Assembly (NCBI GenBank): GCA_018907035.1
Contig: JACCIC010000019.1
Location: forward strand, 1,822,001 to 1,886,000
DNA from: Sycobia sp. Sy_11
Taxonomy: Eukaryota > Arthropoda > Insecta > Hymenoptera > Epichrysomallidae
Reading direction: 5' to 3'
DNA: 64,000 nucleotides
The translations under genes were made by a program, and so were the position numbers. The notes under the pieces are model-generated. The model did not search any database. It saw nothing but the letters and a program-made list of their open reading frames with translations, and was not told the DNA's origin. Below are positions 38,660 through 50,149 of the stretch, piece by piece; position 1 is the stretch's first letter; each line of letters starts with the position of its first letter.

Positions 38660-39978
38660 ATAGATGGTATGATATGATATGCTACAATATGAAATTTATA
38701 TATAAAGGATGAGAACGGGAAACGACTTTCAACAGTAAGGCTGACACCTTCGCTCGCTCCCACGGTGGGACTTTCGAGAGCGCGGCTCCTGGGATGATCT
38801 TCTTATCTCCCCTTCCTTCCTCTCATTCTTTCTTTCTTTCATTCCTTGAGTTTTCAACCCCGCGTATAAAAGGGGGGGGGGTGAGCGAGGGAGGGAGAGC
38901 AACTCCTCCTCGTTTCACAGAACCGTTTTATTCTGCACCCTCCTCCGCCCCACCTTGTTTTTACTTTGTAAGTACTCGATGCGCGTTTCCGTTTTATTAT
39001 AAACAGCTCCACCGTCTGTATATAATTATTAAAAGCGTTGTGGGAAACTTTATAAATCTTTTTCAATTTGTAGGAAAGTTTTCTCGGTTTCTGGCAGGTT
39101 GCGCAATGGAGGATTAACTCTAAACTATCGTAGACAGTTATATGTAAAAGTGCAACGTGGTCATAAACATTATTATTTCGAACATTTAACGTCGATGAAT
39201 TTATAATTTTCAATTTTATTTCTAAAGCTTTTTGAAATAGTTTAGGAAGATTATTAATAGATTTTCTTACTTTAGAAAAACCAGTAATAAATTTTCTTTC
39301 ATTTTTTAATAGGATCGATTTTATAATGGATTATGAGTGTGTGCGCGCGCGCGTGTGTGTGTGTGTATGTGTGTATTTCTACAAATAAAATAAAAAAGCC
39401 TCAGTAACTGGAATAGTAAATTGAATTTTCATAATATTCGATCGAGAAATTTACGGCTGAGAATTAGTTGATAACAAAAATACATTAGTGATCAAAAATA
39501 CCACGAACAATATAAGTCAAGAATAAAAATATTGGACAGATTAAACCCAATACTAATTTCATTTGATCAGAACGAGTTGGAGTATTTCGTTTTACCGAAC
39601 ACCGAACTTTACCTTCGACTGCAGATAGAAATTTTTCTTATTTTTTATTATTGCACCCTACAGTTAATATAATGTTTTTCTAATAATTGTAATGCATAAT
39701 AGGTAAAGTAACGTTCTTGAATTTGTGGATAATTCGACTGATTTCCTCGAAAGCATTAGAAAGAATAAAAATAAGAATAATATCGAATCAAGCCCCAACG
39801 AATATAAGAGCGAACTGTGTCACTATGCATTTACGAATATAGCCGGGAGCATCCGCCCCATTACAAGCGAAACTCCATAATGTAATTCGTGAATTAACCA
39901 AGTGCGCCGCGAGCGGATGATTTTGCATAGATCGCATATACTACAAATGCAAATACACAGCCGCTTGCTCGTGCTCGT

Positions 39979-39979
<1 letters not shown>

Positions 39980-40046
<67 letters not shown>
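39980..40046. repeat. (CA)n followed by (CG)n
   Basis: About 26 CA units run directly into about seven CG units. This alternating purine-pyrimidine tract of some 67 bases is of the class that can adopt Z-DNA. Confidence 0.93.
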
Positions 40047-40047
<1 letters not shown>

Positions 40048-40222
40048 AGAGGAGAGACCCAGGAATTACGTTTTCAGTTATATATACCGCGGCATAATAT
40101 CGAGATTCTTCGTGGATCCGTATACGCGGAAATCCACGCCCTCGTTCTCTTCCTTCCGCTAAATGTATACTCCCACGTGGTTCAGCGATCCGAGAAATCC
40201 GGACTTTTTTATCCCTCGTCAT

Positions 40223-40228
<6 letters not shown>

Positions 40229-40276
<48 letters not shown>
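40229..40276. repeat. (TA)n microsatellite
   Basis: Perfect TA run. Confidence 0.92.
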
Positions 40277-40279
<3 letters not shown>

Positions 40280-41431
40280 ACAGGTATAATAGCATACCTT
40301 TTCTTTTTGCCGCGCTCACGGGAGGATCATTTTCAATTGTATGTACGTAAAGTAGAAAAGTAGAAAAGGTTTCGAAGCGCTAGCGCCCGCCAGCGAGCGT
40401 TTAAACGGCCGGCGGTCACACGTTGATAATTTCCTTTGCTTTCCTATCTTCTCGTCGTTCCTTTTTCATTCGCATTATTTCTCTTTCTTTTTTTTTTTTT
40501 TTTTTTAACGGACCTTCGACCACACTTTTGTACCGTTTGAGCAAGGAATGTTGCGTTTTGATTTTTTCAGTTACTGAAACGGTGCCGATATCAAATTTCG
40601 TTTATAATTTTTTAACATAGACCTTTTTCGTAACGTTCTCAGGTCTAGAGTGACGATTTTATACAGTTATTATGGGCATTAAATAACATTAACTAAAATT
40701 CGAAATAATTTAATGGTATTTTACATTGACACGTGTAAGTCTATAAAAAATTTCAGTGCACTTTTTGGCCAATGGCTAAAAATTAACTTGACAGACCCTT
40801 ACAATGTTTAATTATGATTCTTCCGGTCCAGTCGCGTTCATCCATCCAATAACGACGCAGCGTCGAACATTCGATTTATATAATAAGTATAGAGTCTTCA
40901 TTCCTTTTTATTTTCTTGGATTCTACATTGGCCGATGCATTCGTTTGGTATACACAGTGCACGTAAGAGAAGCGAGTAGCGCCGGGAAACCTTTACCACG
41001 TATCCCGTCCCTCGGCGAAGTAGTGCTCGGTTTAAGACAATCTCCCCCTCACCCCTCCCAGGAGTTGGCGAGTGGGCGGCAACGAGACCTCGCCGCCCAG
41101 AAGACGCAGGAGACTCCCGAATAGCGGATTTCGAATTATTCGCAGCGAGGAGAGGGGCCGGGGGGGGAGTGGGGCAAAGTTATGAATTACCGCCGGAAAT
41201 CGGAATGCTTCCGCCGTATATGCGATTTGAGCGGCGCGCGTATATATATGCACGTTCGAAAATTGTACATCGGGGTCAGTGCGTATAAAAAGCGATTTTA
41301 TACGAACGAGCGCGCAACTATTGGATTTCCTCGCCGTGTTCGATGTGTTTTCCGATAGCGAAGGGGAAGAGGATCGCGAACGATTCAGGTCCCCCGTTTA
41401 GTTGCGGCTTTTGTGCGTTTGTTTAGTTGAG

Positions 41432-41455
41432 TTTTTTTTTTTTTTTTTTTTTTTT
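41432..41455. repeat. Poly(T) tract
   Basis: Uninterrupted T run of about 24 bases flanked by AGTTGA on both sides. It resembles a minus-strand poly(A) insertion with a short target duplication, but no inserted body is recognisable. Confidence 0.7.
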
Positions 41456-42427
41456 CAAGAGTTGAAGTGGACTTCCGCAAAAAAAGAAACGTGAGAATTG
41501 ATTTTTATTGCTGATTTTTTGCTGTAATTAATTTTATTGAAGTCATGCGAAATCATTCGTACTTGTTGATTTCTGATGCAGTGTCGAGATGGCGATGTGC
41601 GAGGGTCATATGATAAATGGGTCTACTTAAGGAAGGTGAAATTTTTGTATGAGAATAAAATTTCCATTACATATATATATTAAATCGTTCCTTGCTTCGG
41701 TATTAATAACATTGAATTATACATTACACAGCCAATCTACTATAATATAACAGTTATTGACTATTTATTAAATTTGGATACAAATACATAAAGTTGAAGA
41801 GTTTCCTTTTAAATCTATTTTTATACAACAGTCATCGTCGTTTTGAAATTAGTTACGAAGTTTTAGTAAAAAACGGAATACGCGTTCAGTCGTATTATAT
41901 ACTTTTCATTAATATCTACTTTGTTTCGTTTTTTATTATTTGATGTTTAAATATGAGTATTTTTTGCTCTGGGCACCAAACTCGTAAGGGAATTAAGCTA
42001 TAAATTTGAGTAGGAATATTTTTTTCAAAAAATTCAATATAGTTTGAAAACATTAAATCTAGATTAAAAAAGTCTTTTATCATAATAACAATAATTAATT
42101 CTAGTAATTTACTATTCAAATTAATAGACGAATAATGAGAATTTTTTTCATTTATTATTTACGAAAGATATAAGTATGTTCAAAAAATTTGCGTAATATG
42201 ATTGATGAATTCATAAACAAAATAAAAAAAATTCATCAACGTCTTATATAATAAAATATCCCACTATGCCTTACTTTCGAAATTGATTTTCGGTATTATC
42301 TGATAGAAACCTGAAGCACATTTTTAACACGATACATATGAGAACATAACTATTCGTATGAATAAAAGCTTTTAAATTAGATTTAGATTTGCAGTCGGAT
42401 AATACAAAAATAGTTAATTAGAAATTG

Positions 42428-42429
<2 letters not shown>

Positions 42430-42478
<49 letters not shown>
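42430..42478. repeat. (TA)n microsatellite
   Basis: Perfect TA run about 310 bases downstream, in the minus-strand sense, of the signal-peptide exon. Confidence 0.93.
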
Positions 42479-42481
<3 letters not shown>

Positions 42482-42709
42482 AGAAAATATAGTGATCTAA
42501 TAGAATAATAGGATAATTCTGTTATATAAAATACAATCAAAGTTATTTAGATGATAAACAAAATTAAACATCGATACTTGTAATTCTAAAAATATAATAA
42601 TAATCTACCTTAGAATTCAGAGAGCCAAATCAAATTCTGCTCTATTTAAATAAAATTCGATATAAAGCTACTCTCGTTTGTCAAAAGGATGGATTAGTAA
42701 AATAACAAA

Positions 42710-42710
<1 letters not shown>

Positions 42711-42735
<25 letters not shown>
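42711..42735. repeat. (CA)n tract 3' of the signal-peptide exon; (UG)n in the receptor transcript
   Basis: About 12 CA units followed by a short TA run, beginning about 49 bases downstream of the GTATAA donor in the receptor sense. In RNA it reads as UG repeats, paralleling the longer tract behind the CRD exon. Confidence 0.85.
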
Positions 42736-42745
<10 letters not shown>

Positions 42746-42784
42746 CGGCAAAGAAAAAGAAAAGATCGGAATATAAATTTATAC

Positions 42785-42853
42785 CTGTAATACGCAGAAC
42801 GCGACAAGCAGTAGGACCAGCGGACAGGTGACGTTCATCCTTTCGCCGAACAT
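42785..42853 (-). CDS. Signal-peptide first coding exon of the TNF-receptor gene
   Basis: A 23-codon exon: ATG at 42853, ending CAG|GTATAA with the donor at 42784, phase 0. It encodes MFGER then MNVTCPLVLLLVAFCV, a typical signal peptide with a short n-region and a Leu/Val core. Splicing to the phase-0 CRD exon gives ...VLQ|QATEAGG, so cleavage near the Ala would place the first CRD cysteine about a dozen residues into the mature protein. An in-frame TAA lies upstream at 42952-42950 with no ATG between, so 42853 is the first possible start; the Met at 42838 is an alternative with A at -3. TTATTTCAG just before GAGAGATG could be an acceptor, putting the 5' UTR partly in an upstream exon. Linkage to the CRD exon is inferred from phase, strand and absence of other candidates. 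Confidence 0.6.
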
Positions 42854-43210
42854 CTCTCCTGAAATAATCTCCCTTCCAAAGCAGGATACACCAGCGCAAC
42901 CAACGTGTGCAACTGACGACCAAAGCGAGATCTCGCTCTCTGTCCTTCCTTAGTGCCAGCAAAGAAAACGATAAAAACAGCAACAATAAGAATAAACCAA
43001 CCGAGCGACGCACCGTCCCTCACAGTCGCACTCTCATCCTCGATTCTCCAGACGCGAAACACGCGGGATGATACATATACGTTTGCCCGTGTACGAAACC
43101 TGATGCACCCGCGCGCGATCAGCGCCAATCTGTAACTTGGCTCTTCCTTTATTCACGCGCGCCCGTTGCAGACGCGAGCGCGAACGCGACTGACTTGACT
43201 GTCTGACTTA
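42854..43210 (-). promoter_or_regulatory. Probable 5' UTR/promoter of the TNF-receptor gene
   Basis: CpG-rich sequence immediately upstream of the signal-peptide ATG. TCAGT, the arthropod initiator core, occurs on the minus strand at 42916-42912 and 43193-43189. No well-placed TATA box was seen. The exact start site is unknown. Confidence 0.35.
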
Positions 43211-43449
43211 GCTCGCAAAGCCGCGCGCCGTGCGCCAGAGCAAAGGGCTACCGGGAGAGGGTAGGATATAGGTAGCGCTCTGCGTGTGTGTGTGTGTGTG
43301 TGTGTGTGTATGCGCGTGTACCCATATATAGGTGGATGGGCGAAACGAGTATATATATATATGCGAGAGCGAACGGGAGCGCGCGCGCACCATCAGCACC
43401 CGGCTGCTGCTGCTGATCGTCCGTGCCGCACACGCAGCTGCGACGCCGC

Positions 43450-43500
<51 letters not shown>

Positions 43501-44480
43501 GAACGCGAAGAAATTCGAAGAGCCACGCGGTCCCGGCGCGGGTCACGTGGGCTCGGCGCGCGCGCGCCAGCCACCGACAACCCCCCCCCCCCACCCCCTC
43601 ATTCCCGATCTATCTCTGCAGCACGCTCTCCTCCCGATGCTCGGCTCTCATTATATTATTATAACCCTTTTGTGCTCTGACCCGTCCACCCCCGCGCCGT
43701 CGTCACGCCTTGCGGGGATGAAGAGCCGGGGCAGCGGGGCCGGGTGGGTAGCTTCTTCTTTTTCGACTTTAATTAAAATCGGTCGCTGGATATATAGGGG
43801 GATGCTCGCTGCGTGCGAGTGTAGGTGTGCGCGTTTCGTATTATTACTTCGGAATTTGGCTTTTTTCATAACGCGCGAGGGAGGTGGGCGGGCGTATTTT
43901 GCGATCCTCTTTCGACTATGATATAATATAGGGATCGCGGTCGCTGTTTTCTGCATGAAATACAACATCTTTGTATGCGCGCGCGCGCGTGTGTATGTGT
44001 GTGTCTGTGTCTGTGTATGTGCACGCCTGTTCGTAATTAAAGCCACTGATCGCAGAGCACGGGGTAGGAGATTTAATTAAACGAAAAAAGAAAAACGAAT
44101 GTAAAAAACGAAAAAGGAAAAAAAATCGATGGAGTCTAATTGAACGAGCGCGCGCGCTCTCGGACCGAGCCTTTTTGTCGCGCGGCGCACGGGGGAAATC
44201 GATTGCGGGCTGATTTACAGTGTTATAAAAGCAGATAAAAGGCCGCGCAGAGAGACAGGGAGAGTACGGTCTGCGGGAGAAATAAGAGATGCTGCGGGGG
44301 AGGGGGGGTGTTGCTGCTGTATTGCAGCGAGGCGGGATTGCAGTTGGCGCTGTTTCCCGAAGGAAAAATTACTTCCTCTGTTCTCCCCCGCCCTCTACCC
44401 CAAACCGATTCTCTTACTTTCGCGTAGACGGAAAATAATGACCATTTTATCTGGAAACGGAGGCGAAAAAATGATTTCAA
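43211..44480. other. CpG-rich region with GT and TA arrays, no gene supported
   Basis: Contains (GT)n at 43281-43308, (TA)n at 43452-43499, a C-run near 43582-43595 and an alternating CG/TG stretch near 43976-44025. ORFs on both strands are carried by these repeats. It may extend the receptor promoter domain. Confidence 0.5.
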
Positions 44481-44585
44481 CGAGAGCGCCAGTAATATGT
44501 ATTGTGTATATTTTTAGGAATTTCATCCCCGAATATACTGGCTATCAGAAAGATTCATAACAATTACAGAATTTTAAATACAACG

Positions 44586-44587
<2 letters not shown>

Positions 44588-44637
<50 letters not shown>

Positions 44638-44816
44638 TTCGCATAGATGTACGTATATTCAAAGTTTCACGGCTGGTACACGAAAGATGATTAATTTATG
44701 CGATTATGCGATACTTTTTGCACGAATATGTTACAAAAGAAGGAATGAAAACACAACGAACTATTTGTTTAGTTCTCTGACTGAAATATTAAATTTTCTT
44801 GGTAATAAACGGAGTT

Positions 44817-44883
<67 letters not shown>

Positions 44884-45040
44884 GAATATTAAACAAACAA
44901 CTGTTGAAATTTTTTCGCAATTTTAATTATTCAAGAAACAGCACGTGAACGGTTAAATGTTAAAAATTTTCATTTTTCGTTTTTACGTCTCACAAAAAGT
45001 CACGAAAATACACGATGGCTTTATGTCTTTCCTAATATAT

Positions 45041-45088
<48 letters not shown>
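44588..45088. repeat. Cluster: (TA)n, (GA)n, (TA)n
   Basis: TA 44588-44633, a perfect 61-bp GA run 44820-44880 and TA 45044-45088. This is the third TA-GA-TA cluster in the window. Confidence 0.94.
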
Positions 45089-45090
<2 letters not shown>

Positions 45091-47110
45091 GAATATGTCC
45101 TGGGTTGCTTTCGAGTTATGACCGAATTTTTTCGCCAACAGTTCGTAGTCCAAACATTTTAATGATTCCTTCTTTAACGAGATTCGAATATAATTTACGA
45201 GCTACCACGTAACTTATCAATTCCTTTTGGAAATGAGAGGCAACTTACTGTTATTGATTCGCGTTCTCCATATATATAAATCTATATATATATAAACAAT
45301 AATAATCGAGAGCAAACTGTAGAAACTTTTCTATATCAGGAGCCATGTAGACTGTCTCGTAGCGTTATTTACGATTATTCCCTTTTCGTGAATATTCGCG
45401 CCAAAAAGCAATGAGCTATGCCGATAAAAGAGAAAGACGCCCGGGCGCATGCATTTTTATTTTGCTGTAATGTAGATCGATCCGCTGGTTTGGCGCAAAG
45501 CTGAATTTTTCGATATCAAGCAAGAAAATCTGAAAGAATAATAAAATATTCATAATATAATTTTTATACACTAACTAAGATAATTGATAATATATTAATA
45601 CATGGCTTTTTTAAAAAAAAAGCTTATTTCAGATTAAGAGATCATTGCTTTATATTTCATACCGTTATGAGTTCGTATGCAAGGATTTTTAAGAATAAAA
45701 TGTCAAATAATTTTTTTAAATCAAAGAATTGATTAAATAGTAAGAAAATCCGGGAATTCCTTTATAATTTATTACGAAAAGTTCGTAGGGAGATGAAGAA
45801 TATTTTATCGAATGAAAGTTGTGCTGGAAAAATGAACTTGATGAACGATTCGTATTTGTTCAAAAATTTAAGTACTAAGTATAGATGACGCTACTACTAT
45901 GAACACGTGAGACTCCGATAAGAATTTAAAATAGATTTTATAAATTTTATATACTGCAAAATATAATCTTATAAAATATACTCTTATCCATTAAGACAAA
46001 AATGGGAACGTCTATTAAGTAGTATTGATTATGGCTAGTCAGCTTATGGAACAAATTAATAATTATAAAATCTTACGCTAGGAACATAGGAACCAGCAAT
46101 AATTTCAGAATGTCATATGGTCTCGTCCAATTTGAAATGATTTTCAAGTCATTCAAATAATTTTAAATTATTTGAATTAATTTTTTACGAAGATGATTTC
46201 AGCTGAAAATTGTAAATAAAACAATGGAAATTGGAATTTTCGGTTGAAATGATCTCGATTAAGAATTTTATTTGGGCATCGTCTCAACTCCATATCTGCA
46301 GTGGAACAAATTTTAGTTAAAAATTAGTATTTTTATTTTTAGTAATTTATTACTATTTTATTACTATTAGTATTTTTATTAGAATTTTTCGCATTTGTAC
46401 AAATATTGTCAGGTATTGATACATGTTAAAAGATATCAATTATTTATATAGCTACTGATACAACATACAAGATTTGGTTGACCAGACACCAATATTTTTT
46501 CAAAACAAATATTCTCCTGCGTTCTATATTAATCACCATTCTAATCCAATAGTTAAAATGTAACTCACGTTTGTCAAAGGTGATCCAGGATTGACAAACA
46601 AGCGTATAAATATTTTTTGGAATAGGTAAACACATTTATTACGATGATCAACAAAATCACGAATTAGCGAAGGATACAATATGGAAATTAGAAGAATCTT
46701 TAATATTGATCTTGTATTTTTAGATAATCATAATTGGTAACGTTTCTGAATAAAATGGTCAATTGTTCCATCTGCGTCATAAAAAATTCATCAGATCATT
46801 TAACAAAAAAGTAAAAGTATTTATTTGCTATATATATAAGTAGTAAAGTAGTAAAATACCACTGTCATACGAGTGTTTGAAAATGATTATTCTAATATTC
46901 ATGTAAAGCGCAAATGTACCAATGATTGGAAATTTCTCATATAACATTAACAAATTCAATAAACTGAATACCGTTATTTAGTCATGGATATTTCACTAAT
47001 CCATCAACGGAAACTTCGTATAGATACCAGCCATTGTACAGGAAGGCTCCTCGATAATTCAAAATTGGACTATTGAATAATGTATTAATCTATCTATATC
47101 TATAGATGCG
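45089..47110. other. AT-rich DNA, no gene seen
   Basis: No recognisable coding, RNA or transposon signal; only short AT-biased ORFs. Confidence 0.5.
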
Positions 47111-47783
47111 AATATAAAAGCAGCGCATATTATGCGAGAGGTCCACTTTACCTTGGCTCAATAGCCACGAGAACAAAGTTTAGTCGCAGCCTTGGAACGC
47201 ATAGAGACGGAGATAGCGTGCCATGTGTAAAAAGTGGAGAGAAAGATGCGAGAGAGGCTAAAGTTTGTCCCTTTCCTACCCCTTATGTACAATATTGCGG
47301 GTGGCTATTGAAAATGACGCATCCTCATTCTGTATACGGATTTTCAAGATCATGTAACATTCCGAATCGGATACAGTCGACAAATCACTCCATCGCGAAA
47401 GTGCCAGAGGAGCCATCATTCTTTCATTCCATTCTCCACCGTACTGAACCGAATTGGCCCTGCGATCTCGCACTCGACTGGCCACCTTCGTCGCGATCTA
47501 ATATTACGCTCCAATATCGCCCCCGATCGCTCAGTCGGCCAGTCTCCTCGCATTTCTGCGATCATCGTCGCCGTACCCGTCGTCATCAGCTGCACCGCGA
47601 GAGCTAATGACGCGACGGCCGGTCCCGCGCACGCGGGCACGAGCGCGCGCGTGCCCATCGGTATAGCAGCTGCCCGCTCCCTTCCTCCTCCCACCCCCCT
47701 CTCTCTCTCTCTCTCTCTCTCTCGCTCTTTCTTTCTTTAGCTCCGCGAAAAAAGAGCTCCCGCTCCTCTGTATTGCCTATACG

Positions 47784-47825
<42 letters not shown>

Positions 47826-48200
47826 TTCTAAGGCCGCGCGCGCGCTTGCGCCGCCGCCCGCCTCGAGACGCAGGTGCCGCGGCTATACGGTGGCGGGCGG
47901 CCGCGCGCGCACGCGACAGCCGGCGATCGGTCCGAGATGCTCGCGCGCAGATGCTCGCCGCGCGCCCGCGGGGGAAAAGCGACGCGCGCCCGTTCGCTCG
48001 CTCGCGCAATTATCGGGAAGGGGAGGGAGGACCCGATACCTATATGGACGTTGATGGGCCTGTTTGTATTTATATATATATTGTATGCCCTCGCGTACGC
48101 TCCAGATGGACGTTACGTATGTGTGCGTAAAATCGCGCGGCATTATTTGGTTTCGCGAGCGTGCGGCTGCTGCGGGATCTTGATGTGAATGCATAATATA
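47111..48200. other. CpG-rich island, possible promoter or 5' exon
   Basis: A TATA-like TATAAAAG (about 47114, + strand) precedes a long GC-rich stretch with (CT)n at 47699-47722 and (TA)n at 47786-47824. A minus-strand ORF (47416-47694) contains a hydrophobic leader-like segment (VASLALAVQLM). A + strand ORF of similar length starts only with GTG. Neither has a recognised family or convincing splice partner. It could hold distal 5' UTR exons of the minus-strand receptor gene. Confidence 0.3.
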
Positions 48201-48254
48201 GGGATTATACATATGTCCAAAGCTGGACAGGCGAAGTGTTGTCGCGGTTTTTCT

Positions 48255-48298
48255 CTCGTTCCTTCTTTCTTTCTTTCTTTCTTTTTTTTTTTTTTTTT
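48255..48298. repeat. (CTTT)n/poly(T) tract
   Basis: Several TTTC units grading into about 18 T residues. Confidence 0.85.
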
Positions 48299-49719
48299 AT
48301 TTACTCTCTTTCGCTTTATTGACTAACGTTTGAGGGAAACCGACAGTGGTTTCTCCACCACTGTGCAAGCAGTATGCGAGATCAGAATTCAGGCGAAGTC
48401 GTTGTATGTGTTTTATATTGCTTCTATATGTAGAAGCATCTTTAGAAGTGGGGAGATCAGGGTCAAAAATAAGCGCGATCCCCCATACGGAAACTCAAAG
48501 TTCAAGATTTGCAACATTTATATTTACATTATACCATACATATAATTTTGTAAACTTTGTATTATACCAAAAAATATCAAATAAATTTACTCGAGCGTTA
48601 TTAGGAGAAACCCACACTTGCCTTTTCATATATATAATTTTCTGATAAACTTGTTTAGTTATTATTGTATGATTTCCTTTCATCTTATGCTTTTATAATT
48701 TCTACCCAAATCTCTTTCTCTAGAAGTCATTTTCAAAGCGCATTTTAAAATAAACCCTATAATACAATAGCAAGAATTCCTTCGAACCAGACTCTAGAGC
48801 TGAAAATGCTTAAATAAGCTAAAACAAAAGTAGTTGATACCGGAAAGGATATTTGAAAGATATTATCAACTTATTAGTTCAAGAAGGGCTCGGATTCATT
48901 AAATTGATGTACTTTTGACGACTAGTAAGAAAATGAAAAGAAAGATAGAGAGATGAAAGTACTATCGCCTAACTGTTTTCAATTTTATTAAGTTTGCCCA
49001 TGTATCTTTTTTGATTAAAATATTTCATATTCTCATTTTATTTCAAAATTGATCGTTTTCTCTTTCAAACTATAATTAATCCAGCTATATAACTATAATT
49101 AACAGCCCGTCAAAAATTCAAAAATTCAAAAACATTAAAGTCAAAAATTACTTTAAAGACGATGTCTTTTATCCTTATGTAAATTAAAACTAAAGTATAA
49201 GCTATACTTTAATAAAGGGGTTCAACAAAGATGGTCGAAACTATTTAATTTGACTTCTTTCATATTAAAAATCTTGTTGAAAAAAATCTTGTCTAATTTT
49301 TAGATTAGCTTTTGGCTCCGATAGGATAATTTGCTAAAACAGTGGGAGTCTTGATCCGTAGGGATGTATTTGAACACCCAGGTCGCATTTCTCCCTGGCA
49401 CAACTCTATTTCTGTATATTGCTTTTGTCAGAGCCGTAGATGAATTACTTGAATCAATGCCGTATCCGATAATACAACGTACATTTGAAGAAGTTAAATA
49501 CATGGGGTCAAAGTACGCATGATTTCAAGATCAAATTGAGGAAAAAATGAACGGTGAGAATCTTTATATACACATAATACCTGAATGTAATCGCTCTCCT
49601 GAGTGGAATCGCGATCTGATTTATTTGAATTTAAAATGCAAACAATCAATGAATAAATTTGATAAATATTAATAAATAATCATGATAAAAACAATAATAA
49701 ACTGATCAGTCTTAATCGA
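48299..49719. other. AT-rich DNA, no supported gene
   Basis: A 67-codon minus-strand ORF (49300-49503) has protein-like composition (SSTALTKAIYRNRVVPGRN), but no family is recognised and no splice structure is evident. The rest is unremarkable. Confidence 0.45.
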
Positions 49720-49828
49720 GCGTTGATAGTAACCAGTCTTGTTTACATATTTCTCCGCACTCGAGTACATCCAACAAGTGTATAAGCGGGCTCAGGCCCT
49801 ACTAAATTCGCTCTTTCACAAGAGCACC

Positions 49829-50115
49829 ATGACTTCCAAACCATCTGCCAACTACGATGTACCTATGCTTACAGTTAAAAAAACTACAGACTTTAGTTAT
49901 GCAACAATTGCCGAAGGACTAACATTCCCGAAGCGTGAACAGGCACTGATCATGGACTGTGTAGATGTATTAAATCTGACCTACTATACGTGAGCAGTGG
50001 GAAACATAGCGAGTCCTAAAAATGTGCTTTTCGCATCCAGAGTCTACAATAACCGAGTATGTCTCTATCTAGTTAATACAAAACTGCTAGATGAACTAAC
50101 AGAAAAAAAAAGGAA
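49829..50115 (+). pseudogene. LINE ORF1 (gag-like) fragment
   Basis: From MTSKPSANYDVPML, one frame runs through SYATIAEGLTFPKREQALIM, a single TGA at 49990-49992, then VGNIASPKNVLFASR and NNRVCLYLVNTKLLDEL. This is the conserved block of nucleic-acid-binding ORF1 proteins of insect Jockey-type elements (PKREQA...ASRISNNRxCxYL). The frame ends at an A-rich run, where a deletion joins it to endonuclease sequence. The zinc knuckles are absent. Confidence 0.65.
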
Positions 50116-50149
50116 TACGTATTAGTAGTAGTAGTATTCACAGCGCTGA

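Larger units (their letters stand above)
14489..42784 (-). other. Proposed 28.3-kb intron of the TNF-receptor gene
   Basis: This interval joins the signal-peptide exon donor (CAG|GTATAA, 42784) to the CRD exon acceptor (14489); both are phase 0. It is AT-rich and packed with microsatellites, one MITE-like element and one dispersed repeat. No nested gene or extra CRD exon could be supported. GC-richer islands occur at 20440-20770, 22440-22960, 26990-27320, 33740-34330, 35390-35830, 38740-38960 and 40960-41420. An additional small phase-0 exon inside it, completing the first CRD, is possible. Confidence 0.5.

Noticed and set aside
40804..41124. 106-codon + ORF
   Set aside because: Composition changes abruptly from AT-rich to GC-rich along the ORF, and it has no domain or splice signals.
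42681..43013. 110-codon minus ORF beginning with a leader-like MRRSVGLFLLLLFLSF
   Set aside because: It overlaps the signal-peptide exon in another frame and runs into the intron (VCVCV from the CA array). The other frame has a correct donor and a phase match to the CRD exon. Not fully excluded as a uORF.
47218..47607. 129-codon + ORF in the CpG island
   Set aside because: It starts with GTG, has no family, and overlaps a competing minus ORF of equal length.
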